From NCBI GenBank assembly GCA_937974175.1, contig CALJIG010000135.1:1-53276 (forward strand): 53,276 nucleotides of DNA, in the 5' to 3' direction. This DNA is from an uncultured Ignavibacteria bacterium. Lineage in GTDB: Bacteria > Bacteroidota > Ignavibacteria > Tepidaquicellales > Tepidaquicellaceae. Every line of letters begins with the position of its first letter. Position 1 is the first letter of the stretch. The position numbers and the translations under genes are program-made. Positions 39,032 through 47,580 of this stretch are shown here, one piece after another. The notes beneath the pieces were generated by a model. That model did not search any database and had not been told where the DNA came from. It was given only the letters and a program-made list of their open reading frames with translations.

Positions 39032-40527
39032 TGTTCAATTTTGAATTTAATATTGCTTCAACTGTAGTTAAAAAACCTTTCTTTACATTACTAAAAGAAA
39101 AAATATTTGAAGAGAAACTGAATAACTTTCTTGGTTTCTTCTTTCTAATTCTTTGTTCCTGTCTCATTGCAGCATTAGTTTCCTTCGGTGGAATACAACT
39201 CGGCGGAGTCCTTGGAGCGCTTTTAATCGGTTCTCCACTTATTCTTGCCAGTATGTTTAATCTGAAATTCGGCATTACGTTTACTCTGATGCTGTCATTT
39301 GTATTTTTAGGCGCAAAAAGAATTCTTGAAGATATTCCTTTAGGAATATTAATGGATGTAATGATAGTTGTGATGTTATTCGGTCTTTTTATAAGACAGA
39401 TAAATGAACGAAACTGGAACTTTGCAAAAAATCCCATAAGTAAAATAATTTTAGTCTGGATTGTTTATATTTTTCTGGAGCTTGCCAATCCATGGGCTGA
39501 ATCCCGTCTGGCCTGGTTATATACTTTCCGAGGGCTTGCAGGCTTTACCTTGATGTACTTTCTTTTAATGTATGCTATTGACTCAAAGAAATTCATATTC
39601 CTGCTTATAAAAGTCTGGCTTTTGTTAATGACTCTTGCCATGATTTATGGTTACTATCAGGAATTTTTCGGACTTCTTCCGTTTGAACTGAATTGGGTAA
39701 TGGCAGAAAAGGCAAGATATATGTTATTGTATCAGGCAGGGAAGTTCAGAATGTTTTCATTCTTTTCTGACCCTCTTGTTTACGGTTTCTCAATGTGCTT
39801 TACTGGTATGCTGTGTTTTATATTAGCAGGCGGACCATTCAGAACATATAAAAAAGTTTTTCTTTACACACTGGGATGTTTAATGATTTACGGAATGTTA
39901 TTCTCAGGAACGCGCGCAGCTTTCATTTTGCCGCCGGCAGGATTTTTATTCTATTCAATTATTAAGTTCAAAAAAAATATAATAATTACAGGCGGAGTAC
40001 TATTATTTTTAGTCATAATACTGTTAAATATTCCGTCTTCTAATCCAAATTTAGTCAGGCTTCAATCGGCTTTCAAGCCTAGTGAAGACGCATCGTACCA
40101 GGTAAGAGTCAGAAATCAGGCATTCATTCAGCCATATATACAAAGTCATCCCATGGGCGGAGGCTTAGGGAGCGTGGGTGAGTGGGGAAAAAAATTCTCA
40201 CCCTGGTCACCATTAGCGAATTTTCCACCGGATAGCGGTTATGTGAGAATTGCTGTAGAAATGGGCTCAATAGGTCTATTTTTATTCTGCTTATTGTTGT
40301 TTATTGTGTTCAAAGAAGGAATTAAAGATTATTTTCGAATAAAAGACCCAATGCTGAAGACTATTTCTTTGGGAATGCTGACCGTCGTTTATTCTTTGAC
40401 TCTTGCAAATTTTCCTCAGGAAGCAATAGGGCAATATCCTATTAATTATTTATTTTTTGTTGCCATAGCTATAATCAATAAATGCAGAGAGTTTGACACC
40501 GTTTCTGAAAAAGTTTTGGTACATTAG
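39031..40527 (+). CDS. O-antigen ligase/polymerase family (Wzy_C-like)
   Basis: This 498-residue polytopic protein has about 11-12 hydrophobic segments and the Wzy_C/O-antigen ligase region. It has SGTRAAFILPPAGFLFY (about residue 290), a large periplasmic loop (about 325-400) with HPMGGGLGSVGEWG and PPDSGYVRIAVEMG, and C-terminal helices. Members either polymerise repeat units (Wzy) or ligate them to lipid A core (WaaL); the sequence cannot tell which. The start is GTG 39031, overlapping the preceding TAG by one base. Confidence 0.87.
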   Translation: MFNFEFNIASTVVKKPFFTLLKEKIFEEKLNNFLGFFFLILCSCLIAALVSFGGIQLGGVLGALLIGSPLILASMFNLKFGITFTLMLSFVFLGAKRILEDIPLGILMDVMIVVMLFGLFIRQINERNWNFAKNPISKIILVWIVYIFLELANPWAESRLAWLYTFRGLAGFTLMYFLLMYAIDSKKFIFLLIKVWLLLMTLAMIYGYYQEFFGLLPFELNWVMAEKARYMLLYQAGKFRMFSFFSDPLVYGFSMCFTGMLCFILAGGPFRTYKKVFLYTLGCLMIYGMLFSGTRAAFILPPAGFLFYSIIKFKKNIIITGGVLLFLVIILLNIPSSNPNLVRLQSAFKPSEDASYQVRVRNQAFIQPYIQSHPMGGGLGSVGEWGKKFSPWSPLANFPPDSGYVRIAVEMGSIGLFLFCLLLFIVFKEGIKDYFRIKDPMLKTISLGMLTVVYSLTLANFPQEAIGQYPINYLFFVAIAIINKCREFDTVSEKVLVH

Positions 40528-40565
40528 TTGACTTATTACATTTTACACACTAATTAAAATAAAAA

Positions 40566-41414
40566 ATGGTTCCATTAAGAATTCCCAAATGGGTTTTGAG
40601 TATACTGGAAATACCGCGTGATTTTGATAAACTTTCAGAAGAATTTTTAACTTCTCTGAAAAATGACCTTTCTAAATTTACAACCAAAGAGCCTTCTGTT
40701 TCAATTGTAATGCCGGTTTATAACGAAGAAGAAAACTTAGTGCAAACTCTATATTCCTTATCCAAATTGAATTTAAATCATTCAGCTGAGTTAATTGTTA
40801 TTAACAACAATTCAACTGATAGGACTCAGGAAATTCTTGACAGATTAGGAGTGACATCTTATTTTCAAAAAAAACAAGGGATAAGCTATACTCGCCAGCT
40901 CGGACTTGAAATGGCGAAAGGTAAATATCATTTATGTGTGGACGGAGATTCAATCTATCATCCGGATTGGCTAAACGACTATATTAAATATCTCGAAGAT
41001 AAAAGTATATCCGTTGTGTATGGTCCTTATTCTTTTATCCCTATACATGGTTTATCTCACAGAAAATATTTTGCAATATATGAAGTAATTACTACATACT
41101 ATTTTAGATTTAGGAGAAGAAATAAAGAATTTTTAAATGTACTGGGATTTAATTTCGGATTCAGAACTGAAGACGGAAAAAAAGTAGGCGGATTTAATAC
41201 TACACGCCCAAGATGGTCAGACGGATGGATGGCAATGACTTTGCAGGAACTGGGGAAAATAAAATTTGTAAAAACTGAAGGAACCCGTGTATGGACAACA
41301 TCAAGAAGAATTAATGCTGATGGAAGCCTGATAAGAGCCTTTGTTAAGAGAGTAAAAAAAGAGGCACCAACTTTATCAGAAAAAAAAGTAAATTTAAAAT
41401 TAGTTAATAAATAG
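40566..41414 (+). CDS. Glycosyltransferase family 2
   Basis: The 282-residue enzyme has SIVMPVYNEEENLVQTLYSL, VINNNSTDRTQEIL, GISYTRQLGLEMAKGKYHL and VDGDSIYHPDWL (DxD), with a conserved acceptor region PRWSDGWMAM. It has no membrane helix. As the last gene of the plus-strand block, it starts 38 bases after the O-antigen ligase gene, and the next gene is on the other strand. The locus therefore ends here. Confidence 0.87.
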   Translation: MVPLRIPKWVLSILEIPRDFDKLSEEFLTSLKNDLSKFTTKEPSVSIVMPVYNEEENLVQTLYSLSKLNLNHSAELIVINNNSTDRTQEILDRLGVTSYFQKKQGISYTRQLGLEMAKGKYHLCVDGDSIYHPDWLNDYIKYLEDKSISVVYGPYSFIPIHGLSHRKYFAIYEVITTYYFRFRRRNKEFLNVLGFNFGFRTEDGKKVGGFNTTRPRWSDGWMAMTLQELGKIKFVKTEGTRVWTTSRRINADGSLIRAFVKRVKKEAPTLSEKKVNLKLVNK

Positions 41415-41453
41415 TAATATTCTTTCAAAGCAGCAAAAACTTGATTAAGGATA

Positions 41454-41861
41454 TCAGCCTTTAGCTCTTTTTGCGCCGTAAAAAATCAGAAGCGTTCCTA
41501 TAAAAACTATCACTACACCGATAATTTCCGCAAATCCGAATACATCAGATAAATGCAGACCATTTTGAGGAGTAGCTCTTAATAATACTACATCATTTAA
41601 GTCTGTTGGCATAGGCATAATAATAAGCGCAAATCCGGCTACATTCAAAATTATTCCGATAATAATTGAAATAATTTTTGAAAGTCTCCTCTTAATTACA
41701 TATTTAAAAGCTTCATCACTATCAACATAATTATCTTCAAGCAATAAAATAAACTCGTCCAAAGCTTCAGGATTTCTTTCGCCTGATTTAATTTGTACAT
41801 CTTCAAACGACTTTAGTCTTTCCTCTATCGGAGTCTTTGCAGCGGGAATAGTATTCTTCAT
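41454..41861 (-). CDS. Small two-helix membrane protein of unknown function
   Basis: The 135-residue protein has a charged N-terminal half (residues 1-60, acidic, LDEFILLLEDNYVDSDEAF) and two membrane helices (about 66-83 and 109-128) ending in the basic tail GAKRAKG. I do not recognise a family. It stands alone on the minus strand between the polysaccharide locus and a T9SS cargo gene, converging on the former. Confidence 0.65.
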   Translation of the reverse strand: MKNTIPAAKTPIEERLKSFEDVQIKSGERNPEALDEFILLLEDNYVDSDEAFKYVIKRRLSKIISIIIGIILNVAGFALIIMPMPTDLNDVVLLRATPQNGLHLSDVFGFAEIIGVVIVFIGTLLIFYGAKRAKG

Positions 41862-41997
41862 TTAATTAGATTGATGCAATTTAACAGAATAATCGAATAT
41901 ATAAAATGTTATTTAACGAACATTTGTACATTTATCATACCATTAAAAGTATTGAATTTTCAATCTAAAAATTTTAGGTTTACCAAACAAATTTTTT

Positions 41998-44154
41998 ATG
42001 AAAAAGTACTTACATTATTTTCTTCTACCCTTATTATTTATCTACTCAATTTCATTCAGCCAGGGCTTAAACAGTATTGCTACTGCCGATGGTGTGACTG
42101 TAATTGCAGTCGGAGATAACGGTAATATTCTGCGTTCTTCAAACGGAGGAACAACCTGGTCAAAAAATACAGTGCCCGGTTACAATTTTAAATCTGTTGC
42201 AGCATACGATAGTACTGTATGGGCTGCGACCGATAACGGAAAAATTTTCAGAAGTAAGCCCGGTAACACACCTTACTCTATATTAAATGTCAGCGCAGCC
42301 TCTATCAATTCCATTTGCGCGATTGATAATCTGACAGCATGGACAGCCGGTAACAATGGAGAAGTATACAGAACAACAAACTACGGCACTAACTGGGAAC
42401 TACGAAATTCAGGAATTCCTGCCGGAACAACATTAAATTCAGTCAGCTTCAAAGATGCTTTAAATGGTATAGTTGTAGGTAACGGCGGTGTAGTTTATAT
42501 GACTAACAACGGCGGTACAACATGGACATTAACAAGCGTACCCACTACACGAAATCTTCTGAAAGCAAAATACTTTGCAGCAGGTATTTGTGTTGTAGGC
42601 GAGTATGGTATTACATTAATGAAATCCGGTGCAGGAAGTTTTGCTTCTGTTAATATGAGAATTCAAACTGATGTAAGAGGCGTGACAGGTATGGACTTCG
42701 ATAATATAAGAGTATGCGGCGGCGGCGGATTCATCAGAAGTAATTCAGGTTCAAATGCCAAGTTTTTGAAATTTGAAGTTAATCCTATGATGGGAAACCT
42801 CACGGATATTTTATATGTAAACGAAACAACAGGTTTTGCTGTCAGCAGCATAACCGATGCAATTATCAAAACAACAAATTCCGGAGCAAACTGGAATTTT
42901 ACAGCAGGCGCTTCTGCATCTTATACATGGAGTGTAAAACTTAACGCAACAAACAGTATCGGCAATACTCTTTGCCCGCATCCGACTAAAAGAGATGAAA
43001 TGTTTGTAGTATATGGCACTAAAGTTTATGTAAGCAGAAACCGCGGAGATAACTGGACTCAGGTTGCAACTATAACAGGTACAGGTATTCCTACCAGCGG
43101 AAGAGCTCACTCATTTTATACCAATCCTATTGATACAAATATAATGGTTGCTGCAATTGCAGGAAGCCCGACTGATTGTGTAGTGAAATCTACAAATTAT
43201 GGTTTAACGTGGTCTGTATCTTTTGCAAAAAATTTCAGTTCTTACGGTCAGCCTTTAGAGCAGGATCAGAATAATCCAAGTGTTTATTATTTTGTACCTG
43301 ATGGCGGAGGCTTTTATAAATCAACCGATTACGGAACAACATTCAATCTTATCAGTTCATTTGCTTTTGTCAGCCCGTGTGATATTGCAGTGATGTACGA
43401 CAGCGCAAATGTTTTATATGTTGGTGAAAGCAGTTCATCGAGAATTTATAAATCTACAGATTCGGGATTGAACTGGTCTCTCAAAATGACTTATAGCGGA
43501 AGTGAAATACCATCAATAGCAAACAGCGTATTCGATAAATCCATTGCCTACGCAACTACATTTTCAACTCCCGTATATAAAACTACAAACTTCGGTGATA
43601 ACTGGACATCAGTATTTACAATGAGCGGTTCAGGCTGGGGCTCTGATATCTGCCGTGAAGATCCGAACGTTTATCTTACAGGTACATACAGCGGTTCAAC
43701 CGGCTACACAACTACAAACGGAGGAACATCATTTCAGACGAGTACAATTACATCCGGTTCAGGCGCAGGTATTATAGTTATGGAAAAAGGATATATGCTT
43801 GCCCAGCAGACAAGCAACCTTTTAAAATTATCCGTTGCTTATTCGGTGGTTACAAGTGTTGAAGAGACAATAATTTCTTCAAACGTACCGACAAAGTTTA
43901 ATCTATATCAGAACTATCCTAATCCTTTTAACCCAAGCACGAATATTAAATTCGATCTGGTAAGAAACGGAAACGTAAAGCTAAAAGTATATAATGAAAT
44001 AGGAAAAGAAGTTGCAGTATTGCTGGATGCAGTTAGAAATGCAGGAAGCTATGAAGTTAAATTCGATGCAGCTAATTTAGGCTCAGGAGTTTATTTTTAT
44101 AAGCTCGAGACCGATAATTCTTCTGTTACCAAGAAAATGCTTTTAGTTAAATAA
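41998..44154 (+). CDS. T9SS cargo with Ycf48/BNR-type propeller
   Basis: This 718-residue exported protein has a signal peptide (MKKYLHYFLLPLLFIYSISFS) and a beta-propeller region (about residues 25-620) of photosynthesis-assembly (Ycf48)/BNR-like blades with repeated TNxGxxW/TWT units. A C-terminal T9SS type A sorting domain closes it (YQNYPNPFNPSTNIKFD to KKMLLVK). It should be exported to the cell surface. The propeller points to a binding function; no catalytic residues stand out. It is a single-gene unit with a terminator at 44179. Confidence 0.86.
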   Translation: MKKYLHYFLLPLLFIYSISFSQGLNSIATADGVTVIAVGDNGNILRSSNGGTTWSKNTVPGYNFKSVAAYDSTVWAATDNGKIFRSKPGNTPYSILNVSAASINSICAIDNLTAWTAGNNGEVYRTTNYGTNWELRNSGIPAGTTLNSVSFKDALNGIVVGNGGVVYMTNNGGTTWTLTSVPTTRNLLKAKYFAAGICVVGEYGITLMKSGAGSFASVNMRIQTDVRGVTGMDFDNIRVCGGGGFIRSNSGSNAKFLKFEVNPMMGNLTDILYVNETTGFAVSSITDAIIKTTNSGANWNFTAGASASYTWSVKLNATNSIGNTLCPHPTKRDEMFVVYGTKVYVSRNRGDNWTQVATITGTGIPTSGRAHSFYTNPIDTNIMVAAIAGSPTDCVVKSTNYGLTWSVSFAKNFSSYGQPLEQDQNNPSVYYFVPDGGGFYKSTDYGTTFNLISSFAFVSPCDIAVMYDSANVLYVGESSSSRIYKSTDSGLNWSLKMTYSGSEIPSIANSVFDKSIAYATTFSTPVYKTTNFGDNWTSVFTMSGSGWGSDICREDPNVYLTGTYSGSTGYTTTNGGTSFQTSTITSGSGAGIIVMEKGYMLAQQTSNLLKLSVAYSVVTSVEETIISSNVPTKFNLYQNYPNPFNPSTNIKFDLVRNGNVKLKVYNEIGKEVAVLLDAVRNAGSYEVKFDAANLGSGVYFYKLETDNSSVTKKMLLVK

Positions 44155-44178
44155 TTTTTTAAGTTATAAAATTTTACT

Positions 44179-44215
44179 GCCGGTGGTATTGAAAAATGCC
44201 ATCGGCTTTTTATTT
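44179..44215 (+). terminator. Intrinsic terminator before miaA
   Basis: GCCGGTGGTA (44179-44188) pairs with TGCCATCGGC (44197-44206), with one G-T pair, followed by a T-rich tract. It closes the T9SS cargo transcript. Confidence 0.75.
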
Positions 44216-44238
44216 GAATAGAAAGGTTCACCAATTTA

Positions 44239-45171
44239 ATGCCGGCTAAAAGAAAAGTATTAGCAATCGTAGGTCCCACTGCATCAGGAAAAACAAAACT
44301 CGCAATCAAAACTGCAAAGTCTCTTGAGGGAGAAATAATCTCTGCAGACTCGCGGCAGAATTATAAACACATCCCAATATCTACTGCAACTCCATCCATT
44401 GAAGAAAGACAGGGAATTGTGCATCATTATCTTCAGGAACTAAATCTGACGGAAAAATTTACGGCAGGGGAGTTCGGCAAATCTGCAAGAATAAAAATAG
44501 ATGAAATATTTGAAAAAGATAAAGTTCCTGTAATTTGCGGCGGCAGCGGACTTTATATAAAATCTTTAATTGACGGTTTTTTTGAAGAAGAAGTGCAGGA
44601 TGAAAATATCAGAAAAAATCTTTATCAGCTTTTAAAAGATAAAGGCAAAGATTTTATTTATAACGAGCTGCAGGAAATAGATAAAATAGCTGCCTCTACA
44701 ATGCTGCCTTCTAATACACGTAGGATTATCCGGGCTCTTGAAGTTTATTTTGCCAGCGGTAAAAAAATGTCGGAGCTTCAAAAGCAAAAAATAGAAATCA
44801 ATTTCAGAACTGTACAAGTAGGCTTATATCTTGAGAGGAAGTTTTTATATGAGAGAATAAATAAAAGAGTTGAAGATATGATAGAAGAAGGATTAGTAGA
44901 TGAAGTAGAGCGTCTGAAGAGCAATGGTTACGACTGGCGTACATACAATTCATTGAACACAGTAGGTATAAAAGAGGTTTTCGGCTATCTGGAAGGGCAG
45001 TTAGACTATAAAGACATGGTTGAGCTTATAAAGCAAAACACACGCCGGTATGCAAAGCGGCAGATGACGTGGTTCAAAGCCGATAACAGAATATTATGGC
45101 TTGAAGTAACTGAAGACAAACCGCTGGAAGAGCTTACAAAGGAAACTTTATATTTGTTTAAAAACAATTAG
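44239..45171 (+). CDS. miaA: tRNA dimethylallyltransferase MiaA
   Basis: MiaA transfers a dimethylallyl group to A37 of tRNAs that read UNN codons. The 310-residue protein has the P-loop GPTASGKT (12-19), the ADSRQNYK substrate motif, CGGSGLYIKSLIDGFFE, PSNTRRIIRALEVYF and the C-terminal QNTRRYAKRQMTWFK. Length is standard. It follows the T9SS cargo terminator by 24 bases. Confidence 0.97.
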   Translation: MPAKRKVLAIVGPTASGKTKLAIKTAKSLEGEIISADSRQNYKHIPISTATPSIEERQGIVHHYLQELNLTEKFTAGEFGKSARIKIDEIFEKDKVPVICGGSGLYIKSLIDGFFEEEVQDENIRKNLYQLLKDKGKDFIYNELQEIDKIAASTMLPSNTRRIIRALEVYFASGKKMSELQKQKIEINFRTVQVGLYLERKFLYERINKRVEDMIEEGLVDEVERLKSNGYDWRTYNSLNTVGIKEVFGYLEGQLDYKDMVELIKQNTRRYAKRQMTWFKADNRILWLEVTEDKPLEELTKETLYLFKNN

Positions 45172-45318
45172 TTCCGAGTCAAATTTCTCATTTCTCCGTA
45201 TTATTTCTCCATATCCTTTTCCATTCTGAAACTTTTTAAAACTATTCCGTAGAACAAAAGAAAAATCATTTGTGCTTCTCTCGAGCCCCCTCGCATTTAA
45301 TAACCTTAAAAAAAAGGC

Positions 45319-47403
45319 ATGAAAAATATTTATTGCTTAAGCTGTAAAAAGCCTTACTCCATTATTGCTATATTATTTATTCTTGCAATATTTTTTTCGA
45401 ATGCGTCATACTCGCAGCCACAAAGTTTATCACCAACCTCTCCATCAATTGACGGCAAAATAAATGAAGCAGAATGGTCCGATGCAAAAGTTTTCACGAA
45501 TTTTTTCGTTACAATCCCTAAAACTGACGAAAAGTTTTATGACAGCACTATTGTATATATGAAGCAGGAAAAAGATGCGCTTTGCTTTGCAATTAAATAC
45601 TGGCCGAAGGGAAAGGTAATATCTAAATCATTAATCAGAGATCAGAGCACAGAAGAAGAAAACGAATTTTTTATTTTATTAGATTTAGAAAATAAAAGAC
45701 AGAACGGATATATATTTGTATTTAGCTTTCTCAACAATCAGCGTGATATGCAGGTATACAATGTGAACAATAAATCATCAAACTGGGACTGGGTATGGTA
45801 TGTGAAGTCAACTGTTTTTAAAGAAGCAAAGAACGGTGAACCGGGATATATAGAAAGCGAAGTAAGAATTCCTGTTGATAAGCTTCAGAATAAAAATGAA
45901 AAGCAAATCGGCGTAGATATGCAGCTCTTTTCATATAAACCCGATGGCAGTTATTACTACTACAATTTACTTCCCGAAGCAGAATTACTTTCCTTAAAAA
46001 ATCTATATAAGTTCGATTTAAAATATCCCTTTGCTGAAAGGCTTAACATCAGCTTTAATGCTACTCCATATTTAGTTGCCGATAGATTTAACGACTCAAG
46101 CTATAAAGGAACTTTCGGAGGAGAGTTTAATCTTTCGCTCAACAAACATAAATTAAAAACAACGATTAACACCGATGAGTCTACGTTGGAAGCTGATCCA
46201 TTCAGATTCTCATTTTACAACAGAGCAATATTTTTAAGTGAGAAGAGAACTTTCTTCAGTAAAGATCTGGATATATACAGCTCGCCGATTAATCTATTCT
46301 ATACACGTTCAATAGAGAATATCGATTACGGTTTTAATTATACTTTCCGCAGTGATAAATTAAAGACAGGGGCAATATATGTACAAAGCGACCCGAGAAA
46401 TGACGGAAATAAGAATAAGTATTTCATCACACGTCCAAGATATTATGCAGATGATTTTAATGTAGGAGGTATGTTTGTACACTCTGAAAGACCGGGAGAT
46501 GAATATAAGGAAAACATTGCCAGCTTTGACGGCTTCTACAGATTTCCTTACAACCGTGTAAGGCTCGGAGTTCAATATGCAAAGAGTTTTAATGAATATG
46601 GCGGTGATGTAAAAAAACAAGGTGATGCTTACAATGTTTACGGATATTATCAGTCAGATGATGCCGGTGGACCTTATGCGGACTGGGGATACAATCGTGT
46701 TAACAAAAATTTCCAGGCTTCTACTTCTTTCACCGGAGTAATAGGAAACCCTGATAACTACGACCAGTTAAATTTAAGCGGCGGATACAAGTGGGTATTC
46801 AATAGAAATTGGTTTTCAGATCTAAGCTGGAACGGATATTATTTCAAAGACAGGCAGCTTGAGGACGATTTTATTAATCAGGAGAATTATGGTACAAATC
46901 TTAACTTTAAACTTAATGGGCAAATCAGAATTAATGCAAACGTAAGCATGAACAGACCAAATGACTATGATGAAAACGGTAATTTAATAATAAGAGAAAA
47001 TCTGGGACAAGAATACAGCGCTAATTTTGTTTTCGGTAATAACGGAGGATATGTCGGCTATTTCTTCGGACCTTACTTCGGTTCATACATAAAAAATCCG
47101 TACATTGGTTTAAACTTTATTTTATTTGATAAATTTGCAGTCAATGGTAGTATAAACTATCTTGATTACTTTGATGTTAAGCAAACTATTATCAATGCCA
47201 GATTCGATTATAAAGTATTTGATAAATTCTATATCAGGTCTTTTTACAGAAAAGATAATTATACAAGACAGTCATTGCTGAATACATTATTCCAATATGA
47301 ATTCTTTGCCGGCAGTAACGTCTACTTTGTTTTGAATTTATCCGGAGAGAAGCTTCAATATACAAGTAAGTATTTTAAAATTGGATACGAGTTTAATTTT
47401 TAA
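45319..47403 (+). CDS. DUF5916-like outer-membrane protein with CBM9-type domain
   Basis: The 694-residue exported protein has an N-terminal signal anchor (about residues 14-34), a CBM9/DOMON-like sandwich (about 40-200; SIDGKINEAEWSDAKVF and a DWVWYVKS loop), and a long C-terminal region of amphipathic strands ending in GYEFNF, typical of the DUF5916 outer-membrane barrel. Family members are common in Bacteroidota and their function is not known; binding of a carbohydrate ligand by the N-domain is plausible. It is monocistronic. Confidence 0.82.
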   Translation: MKNIYCLSCKKPYSIIAILFILAIFFSNASYSQPQSLSPTSPSIDGKINEAEWSDAKVFTNFFVTIPKTDEKFYDSTIVYMKQEKDALCFAIKYWPKGKVISKSLIRDQSTEEENEFFILLDLENKRQNGYIFVFSFLNNQRDMQVYNVNNKSSNWDWVWYVKSTVFKEAKNGEPGYIESEVRIPVDKLQNKNEKQIGVDMQLFSYKPDGSYYYYNLLPEAELLSLKNLYKFDLKYPFAERLNISFNATPYLVADRFNDSSYKGTFGGEFNLSLNKHKLKTTINTDESTLEADPFRFSFYNRAIFLSEKRTFFSKDLDIYSSPINLFYTRSIENIDYGFNYTFRSDKLKTGAIYVQSDPRNDGNKNKYFITRPRYYADDFNVGGMFVHSERPGDEYKENIASFDGFYRFPYNRVRLGVQYAKSFNEYGGDVKKQGDAYNVYGYYQSDDAGGPYADWGYNRVNKNFQASTSFTGVIGNPDNYDQLNLSGGYKWVFNRNWFSDLSWNGYYFKDRQLEDDFINQENYGTNLNFKLNGQIRINANVSMNRPNDYDENGNLIIRENLGQEYSANFVFGNNGGYVGYFFGPYFGSYIKNPYIGLNFILFDKFAVNGSINYLDYFDVKQTIINARFDYKVFDKFYIRSFYRKDNYTRQSLLNTLFQYEFFAGSNVYFVLNLSGEKLQYTSKYFKIGYEFNF

Positions 47404-47405
47404 GT

Positions 47406-47423
47406 AGGAGTATATTTACTCCT
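47406..47423. repeat. Hairpin after the DUF5916 gene
   Basis: AGGAGTA (47406-47412), loop TATT, TACTCCT (47417-47423). The stem is perfect but no T-run follows, so it is a weak candidate for termination or mRNA protection. Confidence 0.5.
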
Positions 47424-47569
47424 GAAAATAATTAACGGGCTATAAAAAGCCTTTATTCAAATGTAAAAATGTGTTAAGTTAATACACTACAACATACTGC
47501 CCTCATTTCTGATAAATCCCTTATTACAGTTTACAATTTTTCTTAACTATACATTATTAAAAAACTAAA

Positions 47570-47574
47570 AGGAG
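47570..47574 (+). promoter_or_regulatory. Strong ribosome binding site deciding a TTG start
   Basis: AGGAG stands six bases before TTG 47581, in the context AAAAGGAGATTACCTTG. The downstream codons immediately give a typical signal peptide, so the TTG is the real start. Confidence 0.8.
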
Positions 47575-47580
47575 ATTACC

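Noticed and set aside
41871..42119. 82-residue frame overlapping the start of the Ycf48-like gene
   Set aside because: No conserved features; the overlapping frame from 41998 has a signal peptide and a full protein.
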